A stretch of 64,000 bases of DNA from Promethearchaeota archaeon (GCA_019057775.1 JAHLWT010000140.1:31935-95934); one strand, 5' to 3'; counted from the first letter of the stretch, positions 37,110 through 46,125 are shown. Program-made: numbers and translations. The notes: a model not told the origin generated them from the letters alone.

Positions 37110-37262
37110 CTATAACTTAATTTTGATGCTTATAGAGTTTCTTTCTTCAGGCACTTCATTCAAGGCTGATACAAATCCATCAATAATATTTGCCAAAATG
37201 GATTGCATAATATCTTTCAACGGAACTTCTTTATCATTCACTAATAATTTTACATCTGGCAT
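37110..37262 (-). CDS. Small conserved-looking protein, 50 residues
   Basis: ATG 37262 to TAG 37110: a strand-strand-helix-strand peptide that begins MPDVKLLVNDKEVPLKDIM, continues QSILANIIDGFVSALNEV, and ends SISIKIKL. The shape (V-x-L-x-V-N-D/G-K-x-V-P, then a long helix) looks like a short regulatory protein that several archaea have. The plus-strand frame covering the same bases has a worse composition. Function unknown. Confidence 0.55.
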   Translation of the reverse strand: MPDVKLLVNDKEVPLKDIMQSILANIIDGFVSALNEVPEERNSISIKIKL

Positions 37263-37340
37263 AGTAGTATTTATATTAGTCAAAGTTTTAAAATTTTATG
37301 TTATATCTTATAACTAATACATTACGGAACCTGCGCATAG

Positions 37341-37377
37341 GTTGTCATCCTGTAACTATCATTTATTTACAGGAATC
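37341..37377. repeat. Short hairpin between small genes
   Basis: Perfect 8-bp arms TCCTGTAA and TTACAGGA are separated by about 11 nt around 37348-37374, between the small minus-strand genes at 37110 and 37491. It may end the transcript of the latter. Confidence 0.35.
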
Positions 37378-37490
37378 ATTCATTCCGGAATTTTATCATA
37401 ATAATTTCATTTCATACTCTTTTCAATAATGTATCCTATTGTATATGTTTTTAAATAGTTCCACACAGGTGAATAGCTTGTTTATCCTCC

Positions 37491-37631
37491 TCAACCTCCG
37501 CTTCCGCCTGAGGCGGTGAGAATACTGAAGGTAGTGATTATTGCCACCATCATTGCTATTACAGTGAAAATTATTACAAATAGGTACTTTTTACTAATCC
37601 TTTTACTTAACTGATCTGCTTCAGAATTCAT
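37491..37631 (-). CDS. Tiny membrane protein with a Ser-Gly-Gly repeat end
   Basis: ATG 37631 to TGA 37491, 46 residues: a charged start (MNSEADQLSKRISKK), one transmembrane helix (YLFVIIFTVIAMMVAIITTF) and the end ILTASGGSGG. The last codons are G+C-rich (CCTCCGCTTCCGCC on the plus strand) and stand out from the AT-rich surroundings, which supports selection on the tail. A single-pass protein with the tail outside is likely. Function unknown. Confidence 0.55.
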   Translation of the reverse strand: MNSEADQLSKRISKKYLFVIIFTVIAMMVAIITTFSILTASGGSGG

Positions 37632-37788
37632 ATATATTTCTTTTCCTATAGTTTACATAATCCATTACATCGTTAATATTTAATACTTTGCATTATAATC
37701 TCGTTGTTACATTTTAGACCAAATTCTTCAAAATCTCTTTAAATTCATTTTCAATATAAACAACTAATTTACTTTGTAAGATAAAAAG

Positions 37789-38676
37789 GTGAACATCATA
37801 GTTTATATAAACAATGAAGGCAAATTTAATGATAACTCTTACCTCTTAGACGGTATGACCATGAACCTGCAAAGATTTCTTTCAGTCTACATAATTGAGA
37901 GTAATGGTGAAAGGCTGATGATTGATGTAGGTGAAGCTATTAAAGCTCGAAAATTGGTTAAGAAACTTAAAGATTTTGGATTGTACCCTATTCATAAGTT
38001 ATTGGTAACGCATACCCATTGGGACCACGCACAAGGAATTTCTAAATTTAAGCAGCTAATGAACGATTCGAATATTGAGGTTTTAGCATCAGAGTCTGGC
38101 GCCTATAATTTAAAGCATCCTGAAAAAACAAATGAATATTATAATTATAATACATATCCCGTAGAAGATGTTACTCCACTAAAAGAGGGGGATATCATAG
38201 AATTAAATGGATTGGAATTAGAGGCTGCAAACTTTTTTGGGCATACTATGGATTCAATTGCCATTCTTGACAGAAAAAATCAAAATATTTTCGTTGGTGA
38301 TGCGATCATTGATAGATTAGATGAAGATGCTTTTTTTGCTCCACCTATGCCCCAAGATTTTAATGAGCAAGAACTCCTCAAAACTTTTGATAAATTAAGA
38401 AGCATGAGAGATGAGTTAAATTCAATCTCCATAGCCCATTTTGGAGTATGGAAAGATGATCATTTTAACCAAGTTCTAGATGAAATGGAACCTCTTTACC
38501 ATGATACAAAGAAATCAATAATTCAATGGTATAATGAAAATCTCTCTCTTGAGCAAATATCAGAAAAATATTGTGAAAAATTCATGCCAAATTCAAAAAT
38601 TTGGAATGCTAAGCTAATGAGAATTTTAGTTGAATGGATGATTGAGTGTTTTAAGATGATTGGATTTATAAAATAA
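37789..38676 (+). CDS. Metallo-beta-lactamase-fold hydrolase
   Basis: 295 residues. The dinuclear metal motif THTHWDHAQG lies at about 72-81. Further metal ligands are in FFGHTMDSIAILD (His) and FVGDAIID (Asp), and SIAHFGVWK has the last His. The start is GTG 37789, which overlaps a GGTGA stretch, so an initiation a few codons later (ATC or ATA) is also possible. The C-terminus (LEQISEKYCEKF, LMRILVEWMIEC) is a helical extension seen in several MBL hydrolases of unknown substrate. Likely a cytosolic thioester or lactone hydrolase; the substrate is unknown. Confidence 0.85.
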   Translation: MNIIVYINNEGKFNDNSYLLDGMTMNLQRFLSVYIIESNGERLMIDVGEAIKARKLVKKLKDFGLYPIHKLLVTHTHWDHAQGISKFKQLMNDSNIEVLASESGAYNLKHPEKTNEYYNYNTYPVEDVTPLKEGDIIELNGLELEAANFFGHTMDSIAILDRKNQNIFVGDAIIDRLDEDAFFAPPMPQDFNEQELLKTFDKLRSMRDELNSISIAHFGVWKDDHFNQVLDEMEPLYHDTKKSIIQWYNENLSLEQISEKYCEKFMPNSKIWNAKLMRILVEWMIECFKMIGFIK

Positions 38677-38861
38677 ACATTGGTGTTATCTTAACATACA
38701 TCTCAGAAATCGCTAACTAAATTCTAATATTGTATAGAATAATCCACTGATAGGCAGTTAGAAATTAAAAGAAATAACTCGTCTATTTTTAAATTATTAC
38801 TAAAACGTTTTTATCTTTCAATTATTTCTTTACCATAGAAACAGTTAATAAGGCTTAAAAA

Positions 38862-40148
38862 ATGTCTAAAGAACAAAAAATTAGAAATCGTTGGATTGTT
38901 GTTATAGGAGCTATACTAATCCAATTAGCATTAGGCTCCATCTACTCATGGGGTACCCTTACTATTTTCGTGAGTCCGTATTTAAACGAGGTAAGAGAAG
39001 TAACAGTTTATGTTTTTGGTGTAGGGTTATTATCTTTTGCTGTAACCATGATTTTTGCTGGACAATTACAGCAAAAAGTCGGACCAAAGAAAACTGCCAT
39101 CCTCGGAGGAATTTTAATTGGTATTGGAGTTATTTTATCATCATTTATGACTACTTTCATAGGATTATTAATAACGTACGGTATTATTTTTGGTGCTGGG
39201 ATTGGATTCGGATACGTAAGCCCCATAGCTTCGGCGAGTAAATGGTTTCCAGACAAAAAAGGATTCATAAATGGAATTGCTGTTGCTGGATTTGGTGCGG
39301 GATCATTTGTATTTAACTATGTAATAAAAGCACTTGCCAACCCATCTAACTTAGAAACTACAGATCCTAATTTTATAACCTCAATCTCTAGAAATATTCC
39401 AATGACTTTTATTATCTTGGGTATTATATTTTTATTTCTAATTATTGGAGGGGCACTTACACTAAGTAATCCTCCTGAAGGTTGGAAACCAGAAGGTTGG
39501 ACACCACCCGCTCCATCAGAAAAAAGTGGAATTTCTGGATTAGAATTTGAACGAAATCAAGCAATTAAATTGCCACAGTTTTGGATGCTCTGGGCGACTT
39601 TTATATTAAGTGCAATTTCAGGTTTAATGGTAATTGGTTCGTATGCCTCCTTTGCAAAAACCATAGATGCCGGGGATAATTTTATCTACGTTATTGGAAT
39701 AGCTGATTTTGTACTAATTGGGAGTCTTGCAGCACTGTTCAATGGAGCAGGAAGAATAGTGTGGGGTAAAATGGCAGATCTGATTACTTATAAAAAAGCA
39801 ATGTTATTGATGTTTACAACACAAGCAATTTTACTTTTTATCTATTTTACGACAAACATAAATGAAATTTATTTCCTAGTTATAACTTGTGCTATTTATT
39901 TCTGTTTTGGAGGGAATTTCAGTTTATTTCCTACTGCTACGACCGATTTGTTTGGATCCAAAAATTTTAGCTCTAATTATGGAGTTCTCTTTACTGCCTA
40001 TGGAATTGCTGGTTTTATAGGAGCGGTTGGAGTTAACCTATTCGTTAGTGCTTTTGGAAGTTATTTAATTCTATTTATCGTTATGGCTTTTATGTCACTA
40101 GGAGCTGCTCTTTTGGCATACTTGATAAAACCACCCACCCGAATATAA
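38862..40148 (+). CDS. MFS transporter, OFA (oxalate/formate antiporter) type
   Basis: 428 residues with twelve predicted membrane segments. The start NRWIVVIGAILIQLALGSIYSWGT is characteristic of the OFA subfamily. Further hallmarks are GPKKTAILGG in loop 2-3, the GAGIGFGYVSPIAS segment and FPDKKGFINGIAVAGFGAGS. GGNFSLFPTATTDLFG and NYGVLFTAYGIAGFIG occur in the second half. OFA proteins exchange small organic acids such as oxalate and formate. The actual substrate cannot be fixed, but formate would fit an organism with the fwd pathway. Confidence 0.9.
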   Translation: MSKEQKIRNRWIVVIGAILIQLALGSIYSWGTLTIFVSPYLNEVREVTVYVFGVGLLSFAVTMIFAGQLQQKVGPKKTAILGGILIGIGVILSSFMTTFIGLLITYGIIFGAGIGFGYVSPIASASKWFPDKKGFINGIAVAGFGAGSFVFNYVIKALANPSNLETTDPNFITSISRNIPMTFIILGIIFLFLIIGGALTLSNPPEGWKPEGWTPPAPSEKSGISGLEFERNQAIKLPQFWMLWATFILSAISGLMVIGSYASFAKTIDAGDNFIYVIGIADFVLIGSLAALFNGAGRIVWGKMADLITYKKAMLLMFTTQAILLFIYFTTNINEIYFLVITCAIYFCFGGNFSLFPTATTDLFGSKNFSSNYGVLFTAYGIAGFIGAVGVNLFVSAFGSYLILFIVMAFMSLGAALLAYLIKPPTRI

Positions 40149-40280
40149 TTAAAAAATAATTTTTTATATTTATTTTAGTATGTTTGCTTAAAATAATAGA
40201 AAACATTTAAGATCGTCAACAATACTCAGTTTAAAATATTCTCTTAACCAAAAGAGATTAAAGTGGACTACAATTAATAG

Positions 40281-40661
40281 TTATGAAATTTTAGTTAAAA
40301 TAATCCAGTCTCGCACCTTAAAGACTTGGTTAAATTTCATTAAATTTCCACATTCAGTATTATATATCCTATTCCACTTTTTTTGAATATTAATATTTAT
40401 TATATTGTTAATTACAACTATAAATAAAAATATATCAAGTGCTAAAAAGATCCAATTTAATATCACAATTCCTAATGATAAAAAAAAGGTCACTAGAGTA
40501 GCTAAGCCTATTTTAATAAAAATTAAATACAAGGGAAAACCAGATTCTAATGATCCCCTTACTAATGGATTTACTTCTTGACAACCCCTCTTAATTCCTA
40601 AATTTGTCGTGATAATGTCCATAAACTGAAGAATTATTATAAAAATACCTAAAATTAACAT
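40281..40661 (-). CDS. DUF5658-like small membrane protein
   Basis: 126 residues with three to four membrane segments. DUF5658 features: a first helix that carries LQFMDIITTNLGIKRG, then the acidic ECNP-like motif QEVNPLV. Further hydrophobic helices follow (LYLIFIKIGLATLVTFF, IVILNWIFLALDIFLFIVV). Function of the family is unknown. It is followed by a soluble basic tail. Confidence 0.65.
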   Translation of the reverse strand: MLILGIFIIILQFMDIITTNLGIKRGCQEVNPLVRGSLESGFPLYLIFIKIGLATLVTFFLSLGIVILNWIFLALDIFLFIVVINNIININIQKKWNRIYNTECGNLMKFNQVFKVRDWIILTKIS

Positions 40662-40864
40662 TTTATAACCCCTAACCCATATATTACTAAAAATACTTAA
40701 CGTATAAATGAAAAAAGAAGATAAATATAAAATGATGTGTTTTTTGAAGGTACGTTGCGGAAGTACGAAAGATATCTTTTCAGGAAAAGAGACTACCTTT
40801 GATTTCCTCCTTTTTAAGCCTTTCTTCCATATTTTTTACTTAATAAGGTTTGAGAATACAGTTT

Positions 40865-41668
40865 CTAGATCTCTTTACTTATTAACGTTATCGCATCATT
40901 AGGGCATTTTGAAATGCAAATTCCGCATCCAAAACATCTTAACGCTTCAAAACTTAATTTTTTAGCTCGGATCATCCTTGCATTAAAACAACACCATTTA
41001 GCGCATTTACCGCATGATTTACATTTATCCACATCAGTTTTAGCTATGAAATCACTCTTAATCATCTGTGGAGAGCCATTCTTAAGAAATTTACTTAAAA
41101 TAACGCAACAACATGAGCAACAATTACAAATTATATAGTAGAATTGTGGATTTGGAAAATATATTAATTGGTGTACTAATCCACGTCTATCACTTTCTTC
41201 TAATAATTCTACAATTTCACTTTTTGGAACTTTCTTTAAATTATATGATTTGTAAGGAATTTCATATAATGATTTTCCAAAACCAAGATGTATGCATGTA
41301 GATAAGGAATAATCGCAATTTGGGGCATTATGTTTTCGTTGAGTAGTTCTACAATAACATTCACTTATCCCTGTGACCTTAGAGCGTTCTAATACCTTTA
41401 GAACTTCTTGAGAGGATATAAATTTCGTATCAAAATCGATATTTGTATTTAGGGGAATCACCTTACCACCCCATCGTCCTTTTAAGATGTATCTATTGAC
41501 AAAACCCATTGTATAAATAATAAATGTTTCATCAATTTTCCGGAATAATTCAAGAATAAGATTTTCAAAAAGCCCAAACAAACTTGATAATAACTTACCG
41601 ATTGCTGGAATTCTTCTTAGGATCTTATCAATCCTCGACTCAAAACTCCTATGGGGTAGTTCTTTCAA
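40865..41668 (-). CDS. Ferredoxin-type protein with Cys-rich middle domain
   Basis: 267 residues. The N-terminal 120 residues are helical and basic. The middle holds Cys-rich stretches: ECYCRTTQRKHNAPNCDYSLSTC and, at about 175-185, IICNCCSCCCVIL. The C-terminal 60 residues contain two 4Fe-4S sites: CKSCGKCAKWCCFNARMI and CFGCGICISKCPNDAI. This organisation is common in archaeal and Asgard oxidoreductase-related proteins (4Fe-4S dicluster with an upstream Cys domain). It likely serves electron transfer. The partner enzyme is not adjacent. Confidence 0.75.
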   Translation of the reverse strand: MKELPHRSFESRIDKILRRIPAIGKLLSSLFGLFENLILELFRKIDETFIIYTMGFVNRYILKGRWGGKVIPLNTNIDFDTKFISSQEVLKVLERSKVTGISECYCRTTQRKHNAPNCDYSLSTCIHLGFGKSLYEIPYKSYNLKKVPKSEIVELLEESDRRGLVHQLIYFPNPQFYYIICNCCSCCCVILSKFLKNGSPQMIKSDFIAKTDVDKCKSCGKCAKWCCFNARMIRAKKLSFEALRCFGCGICISKCPNDAITLISKEI

Positions 41669-41820
41669 ATCACTATTTTGTTCAATCTTATTATTATCAA
41701 GAAAAATAGTTAAGTTAATTTAATTTTTATTCTATAAGTTAAGATAGGAGAACTACGATTTAGGTTTAACATTAAATTTGATATGTATTTACTCAAAAAA
41801 ATTGAAAGGTATTATTAAAT

Positions 41821-42312
41821 ATGAAGGGAAATGTCAGTTTTGAGGAAAAACTTCAAATAGATATACAGAAAGCTTTTGATGTTACAATGCAATGGCTTAA
41901 AAGTCAACATAAAGCAAAAATTAAAACATCTCAACCACCTTCTTTTATCGAAGCTAGACAAGGAACAATGATGACAAATACAGGGCATGATCCTAATTGG
42001 AAAAAGAAAATTCGAGTAAGTTTTTATGAATTAGAAGGGAAACAAACATTAATAAGAGTTGACGCAGTAGCTCTCGCACGAAATATAGTAAGAATTGAAA
42101 AACTTAGACGATCATGGTATGATGGCCTTTTTTCTCATTTGTTTTCTTTACTTCAATCTTATGCAAAGCCTTCACAATCAGGTTTAATATCGACTACTGT
42201 CGATCGTTTTGGAAATGCTAACCTGAAATACTGCCACAATTGCGGAAATAAGATTAGTGAAGACATGGTAATATGTTCTGCCTGTGGAATTGATATAAAA
42301 AAAAATAATTAA
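41821..42312 (+). CDS. Hypothetical protein with C-terminal zinc ribbon
   Basis: 163 residues. A domain of about 120 residues (FEEKLQIDIQKAFDVTMQWL, VSFYELEGKQTLIRVDAVAL) is followed by a zinc ribbon (CHNCGNKISEDMVICSACG). The ribbon is the short double-CxxC type often found on archaeal membrane or regulatory proteins. The gene ends 9 bp before the converging gene at 42321. Function unknown. Confidence 0.6.
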   Translation: MKGNVSFEEKLQIDIQKAFDVTMQWLKSQHKAKIKTSQPPSFIEARQGTMMTNTGHDPNWKKKIRVSFYELEGKQTLIRVDAVALARNIVRIEKLRRSWYDGLFSHLFSLLQSYAKPSQSGLISTTVDRFGNANLKYCHNCGNKISEDMVICSACGIDIKKNN

Positions 42313-42320
42313 AAAAAAAA

Positions 42321-42752
42321 TTAAGAAATTACGGTTAACTCCTTTTTGTTAAAATTTTCTGGAGTTCCACCATCTTCGATAAATTCCGTGAATACTTTTA
42401 AACTTCGAAGGAGTATATCTCCTGCTTTTTCTAGAATGGATCTATTATTTTCATCATCAAATTCACCCCAACAACATACCTCGGTAATGTCACCTTTGAT
42501 AGTCATTATGTATCCTAATTTCTTGAAAATTGTTCTCTCTATATCAAAAGTGATTCTTTCATTTTCTACTTCTTCAACACGGGTTGATGTGAGATCACCT
42601 ACTGTTGATTTTACTGACCACATCTTTTCTCCAATGTTTAAATTTTCATGTACCGTTAAGTTCCAAATAGATTCTAACTTATCATTCATCAGAATATCAT
42701 AAATGGTTTTTGGTGGTGCTTCTATATCCATTTTTATTTCTATTTTTGGCAT
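42321..42752 (-). CDS. SRPBCC-family (START/polyketide cyclase-like) protein
   Basis: 143 residues. The opening IEIKMDIEAPPKTIYDILMND is the first strand and helix of the SRPBCC fold. WNLTVHENLNIGEKMWSV and RITFDIERTIFKKLGYIMTIKGD form the sheet, and a long C-terminal helix (AGDILLRSLKVFTEFI) closes the pocket. A strong ribosome site (GAGGTGA, seen as TCACCTC on the plus strand) lies before the ATG. It probably binds a hydrophobic ligand. Ligand unknown. Confidence 0.7.
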   Translation of the reverse strand: MPKIEIKMDIEAPPKTIYDILMNDKLESIWNLTVHENLNIGEKMWSVKSTVGDLTSTRVEEVENERITFDIERTIFKKLGYIMTIKGDITEVCCWGEFDDENNRSILEKAGDILLRSLKVFTEFIEDGGTPENFNKKELTVIS

Positions 42753-42976
42753 TTTTTCACCTCAAAACAACTGCAAATTAAAAAGAGGATATGTTTATTT
42801 TTATACATTTGTGTATGATAAAAAAAGGTGCTTGAAGGCTTTTTAAGCTGAATGCTCTCAGTCGGGGGAACGGTTAATACCTAATTATTGATACGAAAAT
42901 TTTAAATTTGCAGAGGTTGAATTTCTTGTATAACATATTTAATCTAACTAGAAAAATCTAAATAATAATTTTTAGA

Positions 42977-43348
42977 GTGAAAAAAAATGACAGAAGAAAG
43001 TATATATTAGTATTTTATTGTTTTGATTGGATACAACCTGCAGAACACCATGATGCAACAACATCCCTTGCCTTATTTGCAATTGCTACTTCAGGCTTTT
43101 TAATTGCCGTATTTTATGGATTTGAAAAATTAAAATTTAAAATTCCAGTATTAAGTGAAATGGGAAGAAATATGTTGTTTCTATTCATATTAGCTTTTAT
43201 TTTCGATCAGTACGTACAATTCTTTGATAAACAATTCCTTGCAGATAATCCATTACTCACCATGGTTCTTGTTGGGATTCTTCCTATTGCGATTGAAGCT
43301 GGAATTGCTGTACTTCTAGCTAAGAAAAATTTAATTTTAAAAATCTAA
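42977..43348 (+). CDS. Membrane protein fragment, possibly acyltransferase-like (HGSNAT/DUF5009)
   Basis: 123 residues from a GTG start with four hydrophobic segments (SLALFAIATSGFLIAVFYGF, NMLFLFILAFIFDQYVQFF, NPLLTMVLVGILPIAIEAG). The stretch between them, LKFKIPVLSEMGRNMLF, is like the end of heparan-glucosaminide acetyltransferase-type membrane proteins (PLxxxGxNAL). The family is about 350 residues, so this would be only the last third. The 5' sequence (42753-42976) has no matching part. A gene remnant or a small membrane protein; I cannot decide. Confidence 0.4.
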   Translation: MKKNDRRKYILVFYCFDWIQPAEHHDATTSLALFAIATSGFLIAVFYGFEKLKFKIPVLSEMGRNMLFLFILAFIFDQYVQFFDKQFLADNPLLTMVLVGILPIAIEAGIAVLLAKKNLILKI

Positions 43349-43394
43349 TATTTTTATTTTATTTTAAATTAAGGAGAAATAAATTAATTTATCA

Positions 43395-44513
43395 TTAGTT
43401 CTCTTGTAATTGCTCAAACCATCCAACAATCCTTAATTTATCTTCAAATTTGGTCATCTCTGTAATTATTCCTTTAAGACCAGTTCCATCGTGTACCAGA
43501 TATTTATCAAATTTCATTAAAGCTATACCTTTTTTACCGGGGATTAAATCTTCCCCTTCAATAAATTTAAATGGTGAACTTTTAATTTCAACAATTCCAT
43601 GGAATTGGGATCCATTTCCAGGGTGAATCACTCCATTTTTGGGTTTGTAAAAAGGACTTATATAGACATTTGCCCTGATCTCTTTATTTTGTTTAAAAAT
43701 TCCTTGAGAAACAATTATATTATCCCTACTAATATCGCTGGGAGTAATATTACCTTTTAAACTAAGACCTACCCGATCTCCTTTGTATGCTTCCTTAAAA
43801 TTTCTATCATGTTTTTGTATACTTCTAACAATAACTTTTTTGGTTGGGCCTTCGTACCCTGTTATTTCAACCATCTGTCCAGAAATTAACTTTCCTTGTT
43901 CAATTATACCTAAAATTACGGTTCCAATACCTTTTACAGGAAACGAGTGATCTACTATTATTTTAAGATATTCATTATTTTCTATGTTATTATCCCTAAC
44001 TTCTCCAATCTCAACAATTTTCTTTTTGAGGTTCATATAATCTTCTTTTTCACGTAATTCGATAATATCAACCTTGTTTAATGATGTAGTAGCAATGATC
44101 TCTTCGATTTTAGCCTTTAAATTTGGTAATTTCCACTCTGTCTTCGAATTAATACCTGCAATAACAACTAAAGCTTTAGTGCTATATAATTTATGCATTA
44201 TATCCATGCTTACGAGGATTTCTCCAATTGCCGCATTTAACCCAACCTCAATGTCGATAACTAATAAGTGTATCTTTGATATTTTTAATACCTGTAATAA
44301 AGGCTTGATTTTTTCTGGATAATCAATCGGAGTTAACGCACAAAATACTTGACCCAGATTGGAATCTAATCTTCCAAAAATCTCTATATCAGATCTCATA
44401 TCAGGGCTACCTAGAGCCTGCCCAATTAATTTTCTTTGGGGATAATTTTCCCCCAAGATTCCAACAATAAAATTAGCTTCTTTCTGATATTCCATTGAAA
44501 TGATTAAATGCAA
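43395..44513 (-). CDS. SelB/EF-Tu-like protein without a GTP-binding P-loop
   Basis: 372 residues. The first 170 follow the G-domain order (NFIVGILGENYPQRKLIGQALGS...VFCALTPIDYP...IHLLVIDIEVG...ALVVIAGINSK), but the P-loop lacks the GxxxxGK[S/T] lysine and the DxxG and NKxD motifs are lost (AGIN in place of NKxD). Then come EF-Tu-like beta barrels: YLKIIVDHSFPVKGIGTVILG and QGKLISGQMVEITGYEGP, then KKVIVRSIQKHDRNFKEAYKGDRVGLSLKGN. Methanogens have similar SelB-like proteins that lack a working GTPase. It may bind RNA or compete with SelB. Its own FwdB copy uses Cys rather than Sec, so a selenocysteine role is not required. Confidence 0.75.
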   Translation of the reverse strand: MHLIISMEYQKEANFIVGILGENYPQRKLIGQALGSPDMRSDIEIFGRLDSNLGQVFCALTPIDYPEKIKPLLQVLKISKIHLLVIDIEVGLNAAIGEILVSMDIMHKLYSTKALVVIAGINSKTEWKLPNLKAKIEEIIATTSLNKVDIIELREKEDYMNLKKKIVEIGEVRDNNIENNEYLKIIVDHSFPVKGIGTVILGIIEQGKLISGQMVEITGYEGPTKKVIVRSIQKHDRNFKEAYKGDRVGLSLKGNITPSDISRDNIIVSQGIFKQNKEIRANVYISPFYKPKNGVIHPGNGSQFHGIVEIKSSPFKFIEGEDLIPGKKGIALMKFDKYLVHDGTGLKGIITEMTKFEDKLRIVGWFEQLQEN

Positions 44514-44617
44514 TATAAGACAAAAACTTTTTGAATTTTATAAATTGAAATATGATTCGATTGATATTTTTTTCAATTACAGATATTTGATGATTGGATT
44601 GCTTAAAAATAAAAATT

Positions 44618-44815
44618 CTATTTATTTCTTTGATCTATTAATAGTTTTCCATTTGTCCCTATGTTCTCAGGGTTATTTTCCCTGATAATTACTGAGATGT
44701 GAGAAAAATCTTGGGGATATCCATAAATTTCTTTAAATATCGTTGTAAATTGTTCAACAAGCCTTCGTTTAGTTTCTACATCACGAGGGGGGCCTTCAAC
44801 TATTATTATTGGCAT
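44618..44815 (-). CDS. 4-oxalocrotonate tautomerase-family enzyme
   Basis: 65 residues with Pro2 directly after Met, the catalytic base after Met removal. The order PIIIVEGPPRD (strand), ETKRRLVEQFTTIFKEIYG (helix) and FSHISVIIRENNPENIGTNG (strand and hairpin) is that of the 4-OT subunit. The Arg in VIIREN fits the second catalytic position. Members form hexamers and act on enol or keto acids. The substrate is unknown. Confidence 0.88.
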   Translation of the reverse strand: MPIIIVEGPPRDVETKRRLVEQFTTIFKEIYGYPQDFSHISVIIRENNPENIGTNGKLLIDQRNK

Positions 44816-44976
44816 GATTCATGACCGTTTAATTTGGGACTTAATTTTTTGATATGAGTAAAGATTGCTTAGTTAATTAATTTTGTAGTCAAAAGATTAT
44901 TAATTGTAGAAATGATAGTTTAATTTAAATTAAAGGATGTTGCTCTATCGACATTAAGTATATTATGAGAAGAAAC

Positions 44977-45081
44977 CTAAACGAATAAACCTATAAGTAC
45001 CAATAAAACAACTCCCAGAGCTATCAAACTAGAAATTCCTATTAAACCAATTAGAATTTCATAAATCTCTTTTATCGTCAT
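44977..45081 (-). CDS. Tiny single-pass membrane protein with a strong ribosome site
   Basis: ATG 45081 to TAG 44977, 34 residues: MTIKEIYEILIGLIGISS, then LIALGVVLLVLIGLFV, one long hydrophobic helix. A clear AAGGAGGAG (CTCCTCCTT on the plus strand) lies 11 to 20 bases before the start. Because of that site and the amphipathic N-terminus, translation is likely. Function unknown. Confidence 0.6.
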   Translation of the reverse strand: MTIKEIYEILIGLIGISSLIALGVVLLVLIGLFV

Positions 45082-45141
45082 TTTTTGGTTTTTTCTCCTC
45101 CTTTTTTATTTTAATCCTCACAATAATATATAAAAGTATAT

Positions 45142-45259
45142 ATTTAAAAGTTATGACTAATAATTATTTATTTTTTATAGTTCTCTATTATAATTTCATC
45201 TAGAATTAAAATATATATTAATATATCTTATTTTATGTTAATGAAAAAAAGTCTCTAAT
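45142..45259. repeat. 118-bp direct repeat, copy 1
   Basis: The same 118 bases recur at 48992-49109 with a single difference (C at 45227, A at 49077), so 117 of 118 match. It begins ATTTAAAAGTTATGACTAATA and ends AAAAAGTCTCTAAT, is non-coding and very AT-rich, and lies upstream of the tiny membrane-protein gene ending at 45081. This copy may be the original promoter region. Confidence 0.9.
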
Positions 45260-45275
45260 TTTATCCAAAAAATTT

Positions 45276-45329
45276 GAATCGATGGAAAGGTAAATTTAGA
45301 ATCTGATTTCAAGGAAATTTTGGTGAAAA
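45276..45329. repeat. Imperfect direct repeat flanking a GNAT gene, left copy
   Basis: The stretch TGGAAAGGTAAATTTAGAATC at its core corresponds to TGGAATGGTAAATTCAGAGTC at 46203. Over 45281-45324 versus 46201-46244, 37 of 44 positions are the same. The pair frames the acetyltransferase gene. Confidence 0.6.
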
Positions 45330-45342
45330 TTTTAGATAAAGT

Positions 45343-46125
45343 TTACAGTCTCTCATAAGAATAATGAGTATTGCATATTAAAAATCCTATTTTCTTGTAT
45401 GTATTGATACCAGGAGCATTAGCGACCCTTACCATAATAAAACATTGTTTTTTTTCTCGAAATAATTCTTTTAAGGTCGATGAGATTAGTGAACTAGCAT
45501 AACCTTGGTTCCAGTAATCTGGATGAGTCCCAACGATCGTTAAATATCCTATACTTTCATATTTCCGTATACTAATTATACAAATCAAGTCTTTCTCTTT
45601 CATTATACCATACCAAGTATTATTTTCATCAATCAGGATGTCCTCTGGCTTGCGTGAACCCCAGTAAATAGGATCAGCAATACTCATTAATGAAGCTATC
45701 TCTTCTCTATAAGATTCATTTAGTATTTGGAATTTGTATTTCTCAAAATCCTTTTGATCTCCTTTTTTTAAACCCATACGATACAACGCAATTTCTTTTT
45801 TATAATCTGGAAAGAATTTTGAGATCAATTTTTTATGGATATCAAATCCAGTAATAGATATCGGACTATAATTCTTTCCATTTAATAAAAATCCAAGACC
45901 TACGACCGTTCCTCTCAATTGGATTCTGCGATTTTGCCAGATTAAAACCATTCCTTTTATTTTTTCTTCATTATCTAACACCATATAAATTTCAGTACTT
46001 TCCGGATATTGAGCATAATCAACATGAAAAAAAAAGTATTCAGCAAAGTTATTTTTAATATAATCATAGAAAAAGGCTTCATTATCAGGTGTTACTCGAA
46101 TTGACCTTAATCGATCATGCTTCAT
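45343..46125 (-). CDS. GNAT N-acetyltransferase
   Basis: 260 residues. The acetyl-CoA domain is in the C-terminal half: ICIISIRKYESIGYLTIVGTHPD (beta 4), then the pyrophosphate loop YWNQGYASSLISS (Q/R-x-x-G-x-A form), and YKKIGFLICNTHYSY at the end. The N-terminal half is diverged (RGTVVGLGFLLNGKNY). Substrate unknown. The gene lies between two imperfect direct repeats (45276-45329 and 46196-46249). It reads away from the TPR-longin gene at 46346. Confidence 0.75.
   Translation of the reverse strand: MKHDRLRSIRVTPDNEAFFYDYIKNNFAEYFFFHVDYAQYPESTEIYMVLDNEEKIKGMVLIWQNRRIQLRGTVVGLGFLLNGKNYSPISITGFDIHKKLISKFFPDYKKEIALYRMGLKKGDQKDFEKYKFQILNESYREEIASLMSIADPIYWGSRKPEDILIDENNTWYGIMKEKDLICIISIRKYESIGYLTIVGTHPDYWNQGYASSLISSTLKELFREKKQCFIMVRVANAPGINTYKKIGFLICNTHYSYERL

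Noticed and set aside
37123..37317. 64-residue plus-strand ORF
   Set aside because: It is antisense to the minus-strand small gene 37110-37262, whose translation has a regular strand-helix-strand order and a proper start.
42840..42890. Structured RNA near the G-rich stretch GTCGGGGGAACGG
   Set aside because: The pairing I tried gave only short, broken stems, and nothing resembles a tRNA or known riboswitch.
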